Below, in pieces: positions 49,640 to 59,010 of a stretch of 64,000 nucleotides of DNA. A program made the position numbers and the translations under genes. Each line of letters starts with the position of its first letter. Within the stretch, counting starts at the first letter, position 1. The notes below the pieces were generated by a model that saw only the letters and a program-made list of their open reading frames with translations, did not search any database and was not told where the DNA came from. This DNA is from an uncultured Bacteroidales bacterium (lineage in GTDB: Bacteria > Bacteroidota > Bacteroidia > Bacteroidales > UBA932): NCBI GenBank assembly GCA_934667175.1, contig CAKULN010000004.1:1-64000 (forward strand), read 5' to 3'.

Positions 49640-52231
49640 CTACTTCTGGCTCTGAAGAGCCGCGTTGACACGTGCGAGAAGGTACTCGTAATGAGCGCGG
49701 TCCTCGGACGGAGCGGAGGATCTGCGTGAGGAGGCCAGTGCCTTGACCTTGTTCAGGAACACGATCCGGCATCCGTCGCTCTCGTCAATGGACTGCACGC
49801 TCACAGCCTTCTGGTAAGGTCCCTTACCCTCACCAAGGGTCACATCATCATAGCCGCACCACATTGGTTCGGAAGCATATTCTCCATCAGATGAGCCTTC
49901 CGCCAACGATTTGGAAAGCAACGACTTGACATCCTTAGACGAAGCGGTCAAGACCTCCCTCTGGAGGGTCTTTTCCTCCGATGTCAGCCTACGCCCGGAA
50001 ATCGAGGATGCGAACACCTCGTTGTAGAGGTCGTTGTAATATTCATTGACAGTGTAAGGTTTGCTTTCTCCTGAAACCGCGGATGCAAGTATGACATTCG
50101 CTGGGACGGTCGAGGCCAGAGCCTTTGCCGCAGCGGCGCAGATCTTATTGGACTGCGGGGCCGCCAACGGCAGATTGGATGTCACGTCGGCGTTGTTGAT
50201 CCACGAGGATGAACGGAGCTGGCTGACCACCCACTTCAGGGAAGCCTTCTGAACTTTCTTGGATACAGGGGTCGACGGTTTGACAGTAGAGCCCTCCTTG
50301 ACGTTATTAAGGTATATTCCTCCGACCTGGGCAATAACATTGTTGATGTAGCGGTAGTACTGATTCGTCAGTTGGATGTAGAGATCGTTCCTGTGCGAAA
50401 AGTCGCAGTCATCAGCCCCGACCCATTCGTTCATCTTAGGAAGGATGTACTTGAGGTTCTTGATTCCGTAGTCGCTGGACTTGATCGGATCGTCGCCCAA
50501 GTCCTCAGTCCTTGCGCTCGGATCGTAGGCCCCATAATTGGAAGAAGTCGTGACCTGCTGAGCCCCATAACGGTAGAGAGGGTCACCCGCCTTCTCATCG
50601 ATGATCTTTTCCGCGATGGAATATTCCTCCCAAATGTCCTTGGCTCCTATCACAGGGGTGTACAGCCACTTGATGGCATATTCATCATAAACGCCAAGGG
50701 ACGGCGGCACGAGTTTCACACCCTTGTCCTGAGGCTGGGCCACATAATTGAAGCGGGCATAATCCATGATCGACGGGGTCGTGCCGTATCTGGCGGTGAA
50801 TGCCGCGTTTCTCAAAGAGTCGGTAGGATAGGCCGAAGATGCTCCCATATTGTGCATAAGTCCCAGAGTATGACCTATCTCGTGAGAGATCACATAGACA
50901 AGGGACTCATCTATGATGTCTTGAGGCATCTTGACGGCACGGACCTTCTCGTCCACCTGCGAGGTCTGCACGAAGCGCCAGTTGTTGATGAGTTTGATCA
51001 CATCATTGTAGACAAGCACAGAAGCGTTCAGGATCTCACCGGTGACAGGATCCACCCAAGACGGTCCCATCGCGTTCATCGTGGCGTCCGGGACATACCT
51101 GACGCATGAATATTTCAGATTGTCCGGATCGAACTGCGGATCCTCCTCCGCGGTCGGGAAGTCACGCACCTGCATCACATCCTTCAGACCTATCGCCTCA
51201 AAGGCATGGTTCCAGGCAAGGACACCTTTCTTGATAGGAGCCTTCCATGCCTCCGGGAAGGAGTTGTCCACGTACCAGACAATCGGATTCTTCACCGTGA
51301 CCTTCTGTCCGTTCCGCCAAGCGGTCGTGTCAGAGAGTTCAAGTCTCCAGCGCGAGGCAAGGACATAGCCCTTGAATCCGTCTTCAGCGGAAGTGAGGTT
51401 GTACTTGACGCTCCCCTCGCCCGGGCCGACTGGGAACACCCCGATCCTTGAATCCTGCACACGGGCCGGCATCGGATCCTCCGGCAAGAGCAGAAACGAG
51501 ACCGTGTAGGCCATCGAGCCGGATCCTACTTTGCCTTTCATCAGCATGAAAGTCTTCGTGAAATCCACATTGGAATGCACTTTCACAGAAGCGTTGTCAC
51601 TGAATGCCTTAAGGTCGCTGAACCAGGTGGATTTCTCATCCGCTGCCTTCGTGAGGGAGAAATCCTTCCCCTTAGGAGCCAACGAGTTGATGAGCGGAGT
51701 CACCTCGAAGATCACCTCCGAACTGTCCTTGCTCGTCGCCTGCACGGCGATTCTTCTCAAAATCTTAGGAATATAATTACGCTCAATCGCGGTCCGCATC
51801 CCTGGATCAGAACTTGTGGCGTTGGCCCCTGGAACCGTCAGCACCACAAGGCTGTCCTTCAAGTCAATCTGGAAATATGTCGGCTTGGAGTACTTGTAGC
51901 CCACATTCAGGTAGGAAGGATTGCTTGTAGCGGTGATCGTGCTTCCCACAAGCATCCTGCGTCCCATCATATTCCTTGGGAATCCCATGTAGATCTTGTC
52001 CTTGGACGTGCGGTATAGGTTGAAAGTCTTCCCGCAAGCCGAATCTGCGACCTCCTTCATCAGTTTCTCGTAAGGGGTCGGCTTCTTTTTCGGTGCCGGC
52101 TTAGGTGCCGCCACCGCCTCGGTCTGGGCCTTTTTCTTCTTCTTTCTCTTAAACGGAAACGCTGCCGCGTCTGTGGATGGGACCAACAGCGCGGCGGCGA
52201 TCAAAGCGAGGATAATGCTCCTTTTTGTCAT
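49640..52231 (-). CDS. zinc-dependent metalloprotease (DUF5118/DUF5117/DUF4953)
   Basis: An 863-residue secreted zincin (start MTKRSIILALIAAALLVPST at 52231). An N-terminal DUF5118-like segment (PTPYEKLMKEVADSACGKTF) leads to a DUF5117 region, then catalytic HEIGHTLGLMHNMG (about 447-460; three His ligands and catalytic Glu) with the Met-turn SIMDYARFNY. The family is Bacteroidota-specific and typically co-localises with SusCD systems lacking glycoside hydrolases. It should cleave proteins in the periplasm or at the surface. It is the last gene of the operon. A basic K-rich run (FKRKKKKKAQ) follows the signal peptide. Confidence 0.92.
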   Translation of the reverse strand: MTKRSIILALIAAALLVPSTDAAAFPFKRKKKKKAQTEAVAAPKPAPKKKPTPYEKLMKEVADSACGKTFNLYRTSKDKIYMGFPRNMMGRRMLVGSTITATSNPSYLNVGYKYSKPTYFQIDLKDSLVVLTVPGANATSSDPGMRTAIERNYIPKILRRIAVQATSKDSSEVIFEVTPLINSLAPKGKDFSLTKAADEKSTWFSDLKAFSDNASVKVHSNVDFTKTFMLMKGKVGSGSMAYTVSFLLLPEDPMPARVQDSRIGVFPVGPGEGSVKYNLTSAEDGFKGYVLASRWRLELSDTTAWRNGQKVTVKNPIVWYVDNSFPEAWKAPIKKGVLAWNHAFEAIGLKDVMQVRDFPTAEEDPQFDPDNLKYSCVRYVPDATMNAMGPSWVDPVTGEILNASVLVYNDVIKLINNWRFVQTSQVDEKVRAVKMPQDIIDESLVYVISHEIGHTLGLMHNMGASSAYPTDSLRNAAFTARYGTTPSIMDYARFNYVAQPQDKGVKLVPPSLGVYDEYAIKWLYTPVIGAKDIWEEYSIAEKIIDEKAGDPLYRYGAQQVTTSSNYGAYDPSARTEDLGDDPIKSSDYGIKNLKYILPKMNEWVGADDCDFSHRNDLYIQLTNQYYRYINNVIAQVGGIYLNNVKEGSTVKPSTPVSKKVQKASLKWVVSQLRSSSWINNADVTSNLPLAAPQSNKICAAAAKALASTVPANVILASAVSGESKPYTVNEYYNDLYNEVFASSISGRRLTSEEKTLQREVLTASSKDVKSLLSKSLAEGSSDGEYASEPMWCGYDDVTLGEGKGPYQKAVSVQSIDESDGCRIVFLNKVKALASSRRSSAPSEDRAHYEYLLARVNAALQSQK

Positions 52232-52257
52232 GATTGTTTTATTGTGTGTGTTATTGA

Positions 52258-54210
52258 TTATTTGTCCCTTACGCAACGGACGTTGACGGCATCCCAGTAA
52301 GTGCGTGTTCCCGAATACTTATTCTTCAAATTGACAGTTGCCTTCTTAAGTGAAGCGTCTGTCTTTACTGTAGGCGTAGACGACAAACTGAAGTTGAAGA
52401 GATAAGTGTAATTCTTGGAACTACTTGTCTGAGGAGCATCCGTTCCGACATAGTCACTGCAGAAGAAGTTCACGGCATATTTGGTATTATAAGACACCTG
52501 TATGGTTGAATATCCATTTGAGAATTTGGTGGTGGCTATGCCATTGGCCATCAGATAAAATTCCTGCTCTCCGTCAGTGTACTTGACATATCGGCTTTTC
52601 CCGTCATTGGATTTCATGTCAGAACCATCAAAGTTACCGAACTCAACCCCTGGTGCTCCGACCTCAACCAATTCCTCCAACTCCTTGTATGTAGGAAGCC
52701 TCCATGATTTCTCTCCGGAAGCAACTTTGACAAGGGCGCAAGGATCATTGTCACCAGTGAACGATGTGGTTCCCATCCAATCCAAATACTCATCCTCACT
52801 CTTCATGACAACCGGAGAGACAGAAGAACCGGAAACCTTGTAACATGTACGATCTCTCCATGATGTAGCAAGAGACTGATAGCCATTATAAAAGAAGCAT
52901 GTTCCATTCTTTTGGGTCTGTCCGTCCGGAGTCACCTCCTGTGTCTTTCCACCGGTTCCTCCTATCTCCTGATCCACAAGATTAGCCGGTCTGATCCTGT
53001 CGAGCCAGTCCTTGTTGGACTCGTACAGAGCGATGGCGTCAGGGCATCCGAACTTGAAGTAAAGGCCAATGTCCTGCTTGTCTCCGATCTTGTAGGTCTT
53101 GTTGTCCGCATCATAGACGAGATAACCTTTCGACCACTCCACGCTGAATTTCTTGGATGCTTCCTTGGTCACACTTCCATTTGTGAAATCAAGAGTGAAG
53201 GACGTGATCCTGGACTTGCTGAAACCGATCTTTCTCGCGCTGGTGTCGAATGTCTTCTTGTAGACAGCCCCGTCAGAGGTATAGACCACAACCTGAAGCG
53301 TCTCCATTCCGGCCATACTATGATTTGTCACAAAGCAGACATCAGTTCCCTTGTCAGCTGTGTAAGGAAGAGTGTTCTTTCCGTACAGGCTGACATCGAA
53401 ACGGGAGTCTCCGGATGTCCAGTTGCCCACCACGGCCATGGTGTCCTTAAGGCTGACGATGTTGTCTCCGCGAAGTCCTCTCTGAGGAAGTCCGGTCGAA
53501 GACTTGGCATCAAACTCTGACAAGATATTAACCTTGGTGACAGTAGCGGATGTCACCCCGGGAAGTCCGGTGATGGTCATCTTGACCAATCCGGCCAACG
53601 GGTACATCTTGACGGGGTTCTGGAAATCAGCCGAGACCGTGTCCTTCCCATCCTTCACAGCTGCCTTGGCCTTGTCGGACAGGGCCATTCTGAAGGACGC
53701 CATCGGAAGGTTGTCCGGGGTAAGGACAGAGGAAAGTTCCTGCACCTTAGGGACAGAGACCTTGACCAAAGTGTTTGAGGCGAACCTCAACGTGTCAGTC
53801 TGTTTGGAGCTGACATAGTTCAAAGCCACCGTGTCCACAAGGCTCACAGCACCCTTAGGGTAAGTGATCACCATAAAATCATGGGCTGATTTCTCAAACA
53901 GGACAGACTTCTTGGAGACTCCCATGGATGTCGGCTTGGAGGAAGACACACTTACCTTCTCTCCATCCTCGGCCATTTCTATGTCATGGAAATCGAACTC
54001 ATCGTCGTCATCCCAATAGATGAAGCGTGACGGAGCCTCTTCCTCCTTGAAGAAAGCCCTTGTCATAGGATCCTCAGCGGTGGCGGTGAAACTGTAAACC
54101 TTGGCACCGTCTCCTTCGTTCTCCCTTTCAGGCACAAAGTCGTTCTCCTGCGCGCAGCCGGCAACAAGTGCGACGGCGGCTATTCCTGTCAATATATTGC
54201 TTGCTTTCAT
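52258..54210 (-). CDS. surface lipoprotein of the SusCD operon, fimbrillin/FISUMP-like
   Basis: A 650-residue lipoprotein (lipobox ALVAGCAQ). The N-terminal half has the look of fimbrillin-type proteins: FTATAEDPMTRAFF near residue 45, then a beta-rich stretch. The C-terminal part (about 440-560) contains GEKSWRLPTYKELEELVEVG and WRDRTCYKVSG, resembling the FISUMP/DUF1566-like module seen in Bacteroidota surface proteins; the end CVRDK matches that class. It may be an extracellular substrate-binding component. Function not established. Confidence 0.7.
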   Translation of the reverse strand: MKASNILTGIAAVALVAGCAQENDFVPERENEGDGAKVYSFTATAEDPMTRAFFKEEEAPSRFIYWDDDDEFDFHDIEMAEDGEKVSVSSSKPTSMGVSKKSVLFEKSAHDFMVITYPKGAVSLVDTVALNYVSSKQTDTLRFASNTLVKVSVPKVQELSSVLTPDNLPMASFRMALSDKAKAAVKDGKDTVSADFQNPVKMYPLAGLVKMTITGLPGVTSATVTKVNILSEFDAKSSTGLPQRGLRGDNIVSLKDTMAVVGNWTSGDSRFDVSLYGKNTLPYTADKGTDVCFVTNHSMAGMETLQVVVYTSDGAVYKKTFDTSARKIGFSKSRITSFTLDFTNGSVTKEASKKFSVEWSKGYLVYDADNKTYKIGDKQDIGLYFKFGCPDAIALYESNKDWLDRIRPANLVDQEIGGTGGKTQEVTPDGQTQKNGTCFFYNGYQSLATSWRDRTCYKVSGSSVSPVVMKSEDEYLDWMGTTSFTGDNDPCALVKVASGEKSWRLPTYKELEELVEVGAPGVEFGNFDGSDMKSNDGKSRYVKYTDGEQEFYLMANGIATTKFSNGYSTIQVSYNTKYAVNFFCSDYVGTDAPQTSSSKNYTYLFNFSLSSTPTVKTDASLKKATVNLKNKYSGTRTYWDAVNVRCVRDK

Positions 54211-54226
54211 TGTCTATTCCTCCATT

Positions 54227-55117
54227 CTACTCATACTTCCCGTAATTGTTCTCGTCCATGTTCGTGCCAGTCGGCAGAATCTTGACGGCGCACTTCGCCT
54301 CATGGCCACCGTCTTTTGTCTTCACGGAGACGGTCGTCTCGCTCTCGATCAGTCCAAGGACCGTGATCGTGCCGTCCTCCGCCACCGTGACTGTGACGAC
54401 CTTGTCATCGAATGTCCATTCCACTGATTTATCGGAGCAGTCCGCAGGAGTGAAAGTCAGATTAAGTCCGGTGTAAGGCACACCCTCGTAGATTTCTATC
54501 GAGGTTTCAGAGAGGGACACGCCCTCACAAGGGACCTTCACGAAAACCTTCACGGATGCGGTCTTGCCACCATCGACAGTCTTCACCGTGATGACAGCCT
54601 CGCCTCCGCCGACAGCCGTGATCTCACCGCCCTGCGAGACAGTGGCGACACTCTCGTCTGAGGATTCCCAAGTCACATTCTTGTTGACGGCATTGTCCGG
54701 AGAGACCGTGGCGGTAAGCCTCACGCTTTTGCCCTTGTCGAGATTGATGTCGGAAGTCTGTGAAAGAGCCACGCTTTCAGCATGATAGTCTGTGACAGTG
54801 ACAAGGCATGAGGCGGTCTTCCCGCCATCAACAGTCGCAACGGTGACAGTTGATGTACCTTCCGCAAGTCCTTTCACGACTCCATCAGCCACAGAGGCCA
54901 CGGATGGATTGCCGGAAGTCCACGTCACAGTGAGGTCAGAAGCGTCGGACGGGGTCACAGTGGCGGTCAATTTCGCTTCATCCCCCACTTTCAGACTCAG
55001 TGAAGAGCCGGAAAGGGAAACACCTTGGACAGAGACAGTCTTGTCCCCTCCACATCCGGCCAGAGAAAGAATGACAATCCCTGAAGCCAGAACTGAAAAG
55101 ATTCCTGATACTTTCAT
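54227..55117 (-). CDS. Ig-like (BIG_2) repeat lipoprotein
   Basis: A 296-residue lipoprotein (start MKVSGIFSVLASG at 55117, lipobox LSLAGC) composed of three bacterial Ig-like group 2 domains, each with the VTWTSGNPSVASV, TWESSDESVATVS or VEWTFDDKVVTV signature and ending with a TV.TVDGGKTA(S) strand. Such domains act as spacers or adhesive arms at the cell surface. An in-frame upstream extension of 36 codons is not protein-like. It lies 16 bp upstream of the fimbrillin-like gene and 13 bp downstream of the PKD-like gene. Confidence 0.88.
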   Translation of the reverse strand: MKVSGIFSVLASGIVILSLAGCGGDKTVSVQGVSLSGSSLSLKVGDEAKLTATVTPSDASDLTVTWTSGNPSVASVADGVVKGLAEGTSTVTVATVDGGKTASCLVTVTDYHAESVALSQTSDINLDKGKSVRLTATVSPDNAVNKNVTWESSDESVATVSQGGEITAVGGGEAVITVKTVDGGKTASVKVFVKVPCEGVSLSETSIEIYEGVPYTGLNLTFTPADCSDKSVEWTFDDKVVTVTVAEDGTITVLGLIESETTVSVKTKDGGHEAKCAVKILPTGTNMDENNYGKYE

Positions 55118-55130
55118 TGTATAATGATTT

Positions 55131-56600
55131 TTAATTGATTCTGTACTTGTAGACCACGCTGGCGGGGTCATCACAGATGCCCTCATAGGAAGAGACCAAC
55201 GAATCGTCCGAGAAACGATAGACATAAAGGCTTCCTTTATGCTCTCCGCCTCTGTCCGGGTTGTAGGTCACGACATAAAGCAGGTCCTCCCCTCCGGATG
55301 AGGCCGGCCGCCCCTTGTAGTTGGTGGCGATGTCTCTGATGATCTCACCATCAGGGACCTTGATGGCAGCCCTCGCGCCCGGAGCCGATGTCAGATTCCA
55401 GCGGTGGATGGCGTTGTTGTAGACGTAGTACACATCAGAAGCCGCCGTGGTCGAGACCAGTTTTGACTCCGGAGAGATGCTGAGCGAGGATGACTCGAAA
55501 GCCGCGACCTTATCCCATGACCCCCAGCCGGAAATGCTCCCTGACATGATCTTGCAGGAGTCAGGATAGGCCTCGGAGCGCAGAATGGCACGGACCGGGC
55601 TGAGACTACCATTTCTGGCGACAGCCACGTTCACGACCTTCCAGCCGGATTCCGAGCAGTACTTAGCTCCGGCCGACGAACTCTTTCTGGTTCCGACCGT
55701 GGTCTCGTCAAAGAACACAGGATACCTGTATGTCTTCGCGGAAGCGCTGGACCTGTTCACAGCCGACATTATCCTGTCAGCTTTGATTTTTATCTCTGTC
55801 ATCTCGTTGAGGAACCCACCGTTCATGTCGTAGCGGAAGATCCTACCGTCTTTTGAGCGGAAAAAGCAGCCGAAAGAGGATTTATCCTCGGCATACTCGC
55901 CTCCGAACTCGGCGCAGCTTGTTCCGAAATCCGCCACTTTGGCAGACATATAGTACTCGAATGTCTTGCAGTCCATATGGTAGATTGTGCCGTCCTCGTC
56001 ATCAGTGGCGATCAGGAAGCCTGAATATGTAACATCACGGTAAGTGTTGTCCGCGATGAACAGGGATGTGCCTTTCCTCAAAGTCTTTCCAGCGACACTG
56101 AATATGTTGTAAAAGACTTGTTGTTCTCCACGTGCGGATTCCTCTGAAGTCAAGGTTTTGACAAAGGTCAAGGCCGAATTGCCTTCCTGGTCATTGCTGA
56201 GAATGGCCACCCCTTCATCATAGCCCGAATTTACATTAAGGGTGAAGTACTTGAACGCGATGCTCTCCCCGTTGTCGACACGAAGGCGAAGTAAAAAAGA
56301 CCCTACCTTCGGGAAAGTGTAGTCTATCGTCCTCGAATCCGAGATTACTTCCATGGAGGAAAACTTGTGGCCGTTGGCCGGCTCCCCGTAGGCCCACTGA
56401 AACGTCAGATCTCCGGCGCTGACTATGTCAAGTCCGTTGTAGACCAGTTCTGTCCCGAGATTCACGTTGATCGTGTCGGACACAGCGTTGATCGTGACCG
56501 GGGACAGTTCCTTGTACCCGTGAGGTTCCACACCGAAGCATCCTTCCAGAGCAAAGACTCCGGCGACGGCAAGGCACATCATCGACAATAATCTATTCAT
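55131..56600 (-). CDS. PKD-like family lipoprotein
   Basis: A 489-residue lipoprotein (MNRLLSMMCLAVAGVFALEGC). The N-terminal PKD-like domain has INVNLGTELVYNGLDI and LTFQWAYGE, then YTFPKVGSFLLRLRV (about 95-109). A six-or-more-bladed propeller-like region follows (repeats such as FGCFFRSKDGRIFRYDM). Members accompany SusCD-DUF4843 operons and are thought to sit at the surface and help bind substrate. ATG at 56606 is an alternative start. Confidence 0.85.
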   Translation of the reverse strand: MNRLLSMMCLAVAGVFALEGCFGVEPHGYKELSPVTINAVSDTINVNLGTELVYNGLDIVSAGDLTFQWAYGEPANGHKFSSMEVISDSRTIDYTFPKVGSFLLRLRVDNGESIAFKYFTLNVNSGYDEGVAILSNDQEGNSALTFVKTLTSEESARGEQQVFYNIFSVAGKTLRKGTSLFIADNTYRDVTYSGFLIATDDEDGTIYHMDCKTFEYYMSAKVADFGTSCAEFGGEYAEDKSSFGCFFRSKDGRIFRYDMNGGFLNEMTEIKIKADRIMSAVNRSSASAKTYRYPVFFDETTVGTRKSSSAGAKYCSESGWKVVNVAVARNGSLSPVRAILRSEAYPDSCKIMSGSISGWGSWDKVAAFESSSLSISPESKLVSTTAASDVYYVYNNAIHRWNLTSAPGARAAIKVPDGEIIRDIATNYKGRPASSGGEDLLYVVTYNPDRGGEHKGSLYVYRFSDDSLVSSYEGICDDPASVVYKYRIN

Positions 56601-56617
56601 AAACATTCCTCCTCGCA

Positions 56618-57550
56618 CTAATTAAGAAAACCATACTGTCCACTCATAGGATTGCCCCAACCTACCTGTCGGGTGATGCTGACATTGGCGTCCCCCATTT
56701 CCTCGTAGTTCGGGTCGTCCGGATGCTCGGCGTACCACTGCGTGTAATATTCGTAAAGAGGCAAGGCCACGTATTTCGCCCATGCGGCGGCGTAAGCCGT
56801 CCTCCAGAAAGTGTTCATGTTGTTGTTCAGTTCCTTATCCGGCTCAGCGTCCAGATAGTACCCATAGTGCTCCACGCAATAGTCGAAGAAAGCCGGGCTG
56901 GTTTCTTGTGTGGCATGATAGTACTCAAGCAGCTTGCGGTACTTCTGTGGATAGAACTTACCCCAATTGAAGTGCCATCCGAGAGCCGAGGAACTGTTTG
57001 CCCTCCACCACATCGGGCAGGAAGGCTCCCCGTCCGTCACAAAGAAACGGAACTCCGGAGTCAGAATCTTGCCGGACGAACTGTCAGCAGCGCAGGGTTT
57101 GAACGCCTCATTTTCAGCCAAACGTATTCCAATCTGGACGAAACACTCCTGCGACATCTCAGGTTGGCGGAATATGGTGATGTTCAGTGAAGTCTTGACC
57201 TCTCCCGCAGGAACGACAAGGTCGCCGAGCTGGAAGTCCGTCCCGGGTCTCGCAGTGACTACGGGGTAGGTCATGCCACCCGCCACAAACATCTGATCCG
57301 GATCGGCATCAATGTATTCCACCTTGTACTGACGGTCATGATCGGCCGGAGCCCCCATGACATAGACAGTAGCTGTGACGGAGATCTCATCGTCAGGGAT
57401 CATCGCGAAAGAAGCGGAATGGGTCTGAAGGTTCTCTTCGAAATATATCTGCGGAGTCTGGCTCTCATCATACATCAGCCAGGTACCCTTGCAAGAGATC
57501 ACGGCAAAAAGCGACGCCGTAACAATCCATAATTTTGTCATCGTTTTCAT
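56618..57550 (-). CDS. DUF4843 lipoprotein
   Basis: A 310-residue lipoprotein (MKTMTKLWIVTASLFAVISC). The N-terminal part (PQIYFEENLQTHSASFAMIP, about 29-48) and the Ig-like VVPAGEVKTSLNITIFRQP match DUF4843, a family almost confined to SusCD operons. The C-terminal region is Tyr- and Trp-rich (KYRKLLEYYHATQETSPAFF). It is probably a surface-exposed substrate-binding lipoprotein. It starts 2 bp after the susD stop. Confidence 0.88.
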   Translation of the reverse strand: MKTMTKLWIVTASLFAVISCKGTWLMYDESQTPQIYFEENLQTHSASFAMIPDDEISVTATVYVMGAPADHDRQYKVEYIDADPDQMFVAGGMTYPVVTARPGTDFQLGDLVVPAGEVKTSLNITIFRQPEMSQECFVQIGIRLAENEAFKPCAADSSSGKILTPEFRFFVTDGEPSCPMWWRANSSSALGWHFNWGKFYPQKYRKLLEYYHATQETSPAFFDYCVEHYGYYLDAEPDKELNNNMNTFWRTAYAAAWAKYVALPLYEYYTQWYAEHPDDPNYEEMGDANVSITRQVGWGNPMSGQYGFLN

Positions 57551-57552
57551 TT

Positions 57553-58995
57553 TCAAATCTCCATGTTGTTTCTGGCCTCGTCTTCCTCGTCCGGTACAGG
57601 CAGGGTGTAGTTGTCAGGGATGCTGCCGCTAAGGACAGCCCCCAAAGCAGTCTTTATGTCACGTCCCTCCCTCTTCATCTCATGCCACGTGAAGCCTTCC
57701 CCGTAGAATTCCTTTCTTCTTTCAGTGAAAAGCATGTCCGATGTCAGTCTCCCGTCGGCCACAGGTTCCAATCCCCTTGTCTGAATGACAGCATTGTAGA
57801 AATCCGCCGCCATGGACGGGTTCGTCGAAAGATAGTATTCAGCCATTATGTAATACATCTCCGGAATCCTGAGAATATTGACCCCGACTATTGACTTTCC
57901 AGTGTAGGAACTTCCCCCCGCAACAGTGACGTTGACAGTCTTTATCAATGTCTGCCCGGAGTCATCGAACCAAGAGGTAAGCCGATGGTCAGAACCTGTC
58001 CCGATTCCCTCTTCATAAAGAGTCTTCCAGTCTGAAGCCAACGAGAACGATGCTGATGAGGAGTACCCGGCCACACGGTACTTGGTCGCATTGATTTTCT
58101 GGCACCCGATCGAATAGAAACCGAAGATTGTCTCGTTCAGATCGAGAGTCCCGCCGTCGGCCTGGACAAAGGAACTGAGAGGACGGAATGAGAACTTGCC
58201 GCTGTCAATGACCTTCTGCGCGTAGATCGCGGCATTGTTCAAGTCATTCCTGCTCCAATAGACCCTCGCGAGAAGAGCCTGCACGGCATAAAGGTTCATG
58301 TGGGTTATGCGGGCGTCAGTGAAGCCTCCGGCCGAGTTGGTGCGAACCGCAGGGACCAGTTCCTGATCAGCCGCCAACAGTTCCTCCGCCCTTTTAAGAT
58401 CCCCGATCACAAAGTCATAGACTTCATCAACGGAAGAGTAAGGAGTGATGTCGAATGAATATGTCCGCACGTACGGAATCGCCTTGGCCTTCTTTGAGTC
58501 AGACGCCCACACCGGAGCGCCAAAGAGACGAAGCAGGTCAAAGTGGATCAAAGCCCTGAGCGCCAACGACTCTCCCAGATAAAGACCGGAATATTTGAAC
58601 TCATCCGAGCCGCCGTCCTCCGCATGCTGGATGATGTTGTTAAGATGGTTTATGACCTGATAGGCCTCAGACCATACAGTCTTCCTCAGATTTGTCGGTC
58701 CGGTACCTTTCCAGTCAGCCGCGGCCAGATTGCCAAACCTATAGTCAGAGACAGCTGTGATGTTCTGTCCCATAGCTTCCGGCATCCACATAAGATTGCC
58801 GCCATAAAGAGCGTCATTCAGAGACAATTCACTGTAGATGCCGTAGATAGCATCCTCGTACCCCTCGGCGGAATTGAACATGTCAGCGTCGAAGGTTTCG
58901 CCCTTAGGGTTCACATCCAGAAAGCCGGAACATCCGGCCACAAGTGTCATGACGGCCAGGGACACGGTGATATTCAGTTTGATATTGCTTTTCAT
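57553..58995 (-). CDS. SusD/RagB-family surface lipoprotein
   Basis: A 480-residue lipoprotein (start MKSNIKLNITVSLAVMTLVA at 58995; lipobox LVAGC). It has the SusD pattern: FLDVNPKGETFDADMFNSAE near residue 24, tetratricopeptide-like helices (ARVYWSRNDLNNAAIYAQKV), and a C-terminal signature FTERRKEFYGEGFTWHEMKREG, a motif nearly diagnostic of the family. SusD forms the lid on the SusC channel and captures substrate. The absence of glycan enzymes nearby suggests RagB-like peptide binding. Confidence 0.95.
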   Translation of the reverse strand: MKSNIKLNITVSLAVMTLVAGCSGFLDVNPKGETFDADMFNSAEGYEDAIYGIYSELSLNDALYGGNLMWMPEAMGQNITAVSDYRFGNLAAADWKGTGPTNLRKTVWSEAYQVINHLNNIIQHAEDGGSDEFKYSGLYLGESLALRALIHFDLLRLFGAPVWASDSKKAKAIPYVRTYSFDITPYSSVDEVYDFVIGDLKRAEELLAADQELVPAVRTNSAGGFTDARITHMNLYAVQALLARVYWSRNDLNNAAIYAQKVIDSGKFSFRPLSSFVQADGGTLDLNETIFGFYSIGCQKINATKYRVAGYSSSASFSLASDWKTLYEEGIGTGSDHRLTSWFDDSGQTLIKTVNVTVAGGSSYTGKSIVGVNILRIPEMYYIMAEYYLSTNPSMAADFYNAVIQTRGLEPVADGRLTSDMLFTERRKEFYGEGFTWHEMKREGRDIKTALGAVLSGSIPDNYTLPVPDEEDEARNNMEI

Positions 58996-59010
58996 TTGAA
59001 TCAAGATGAT

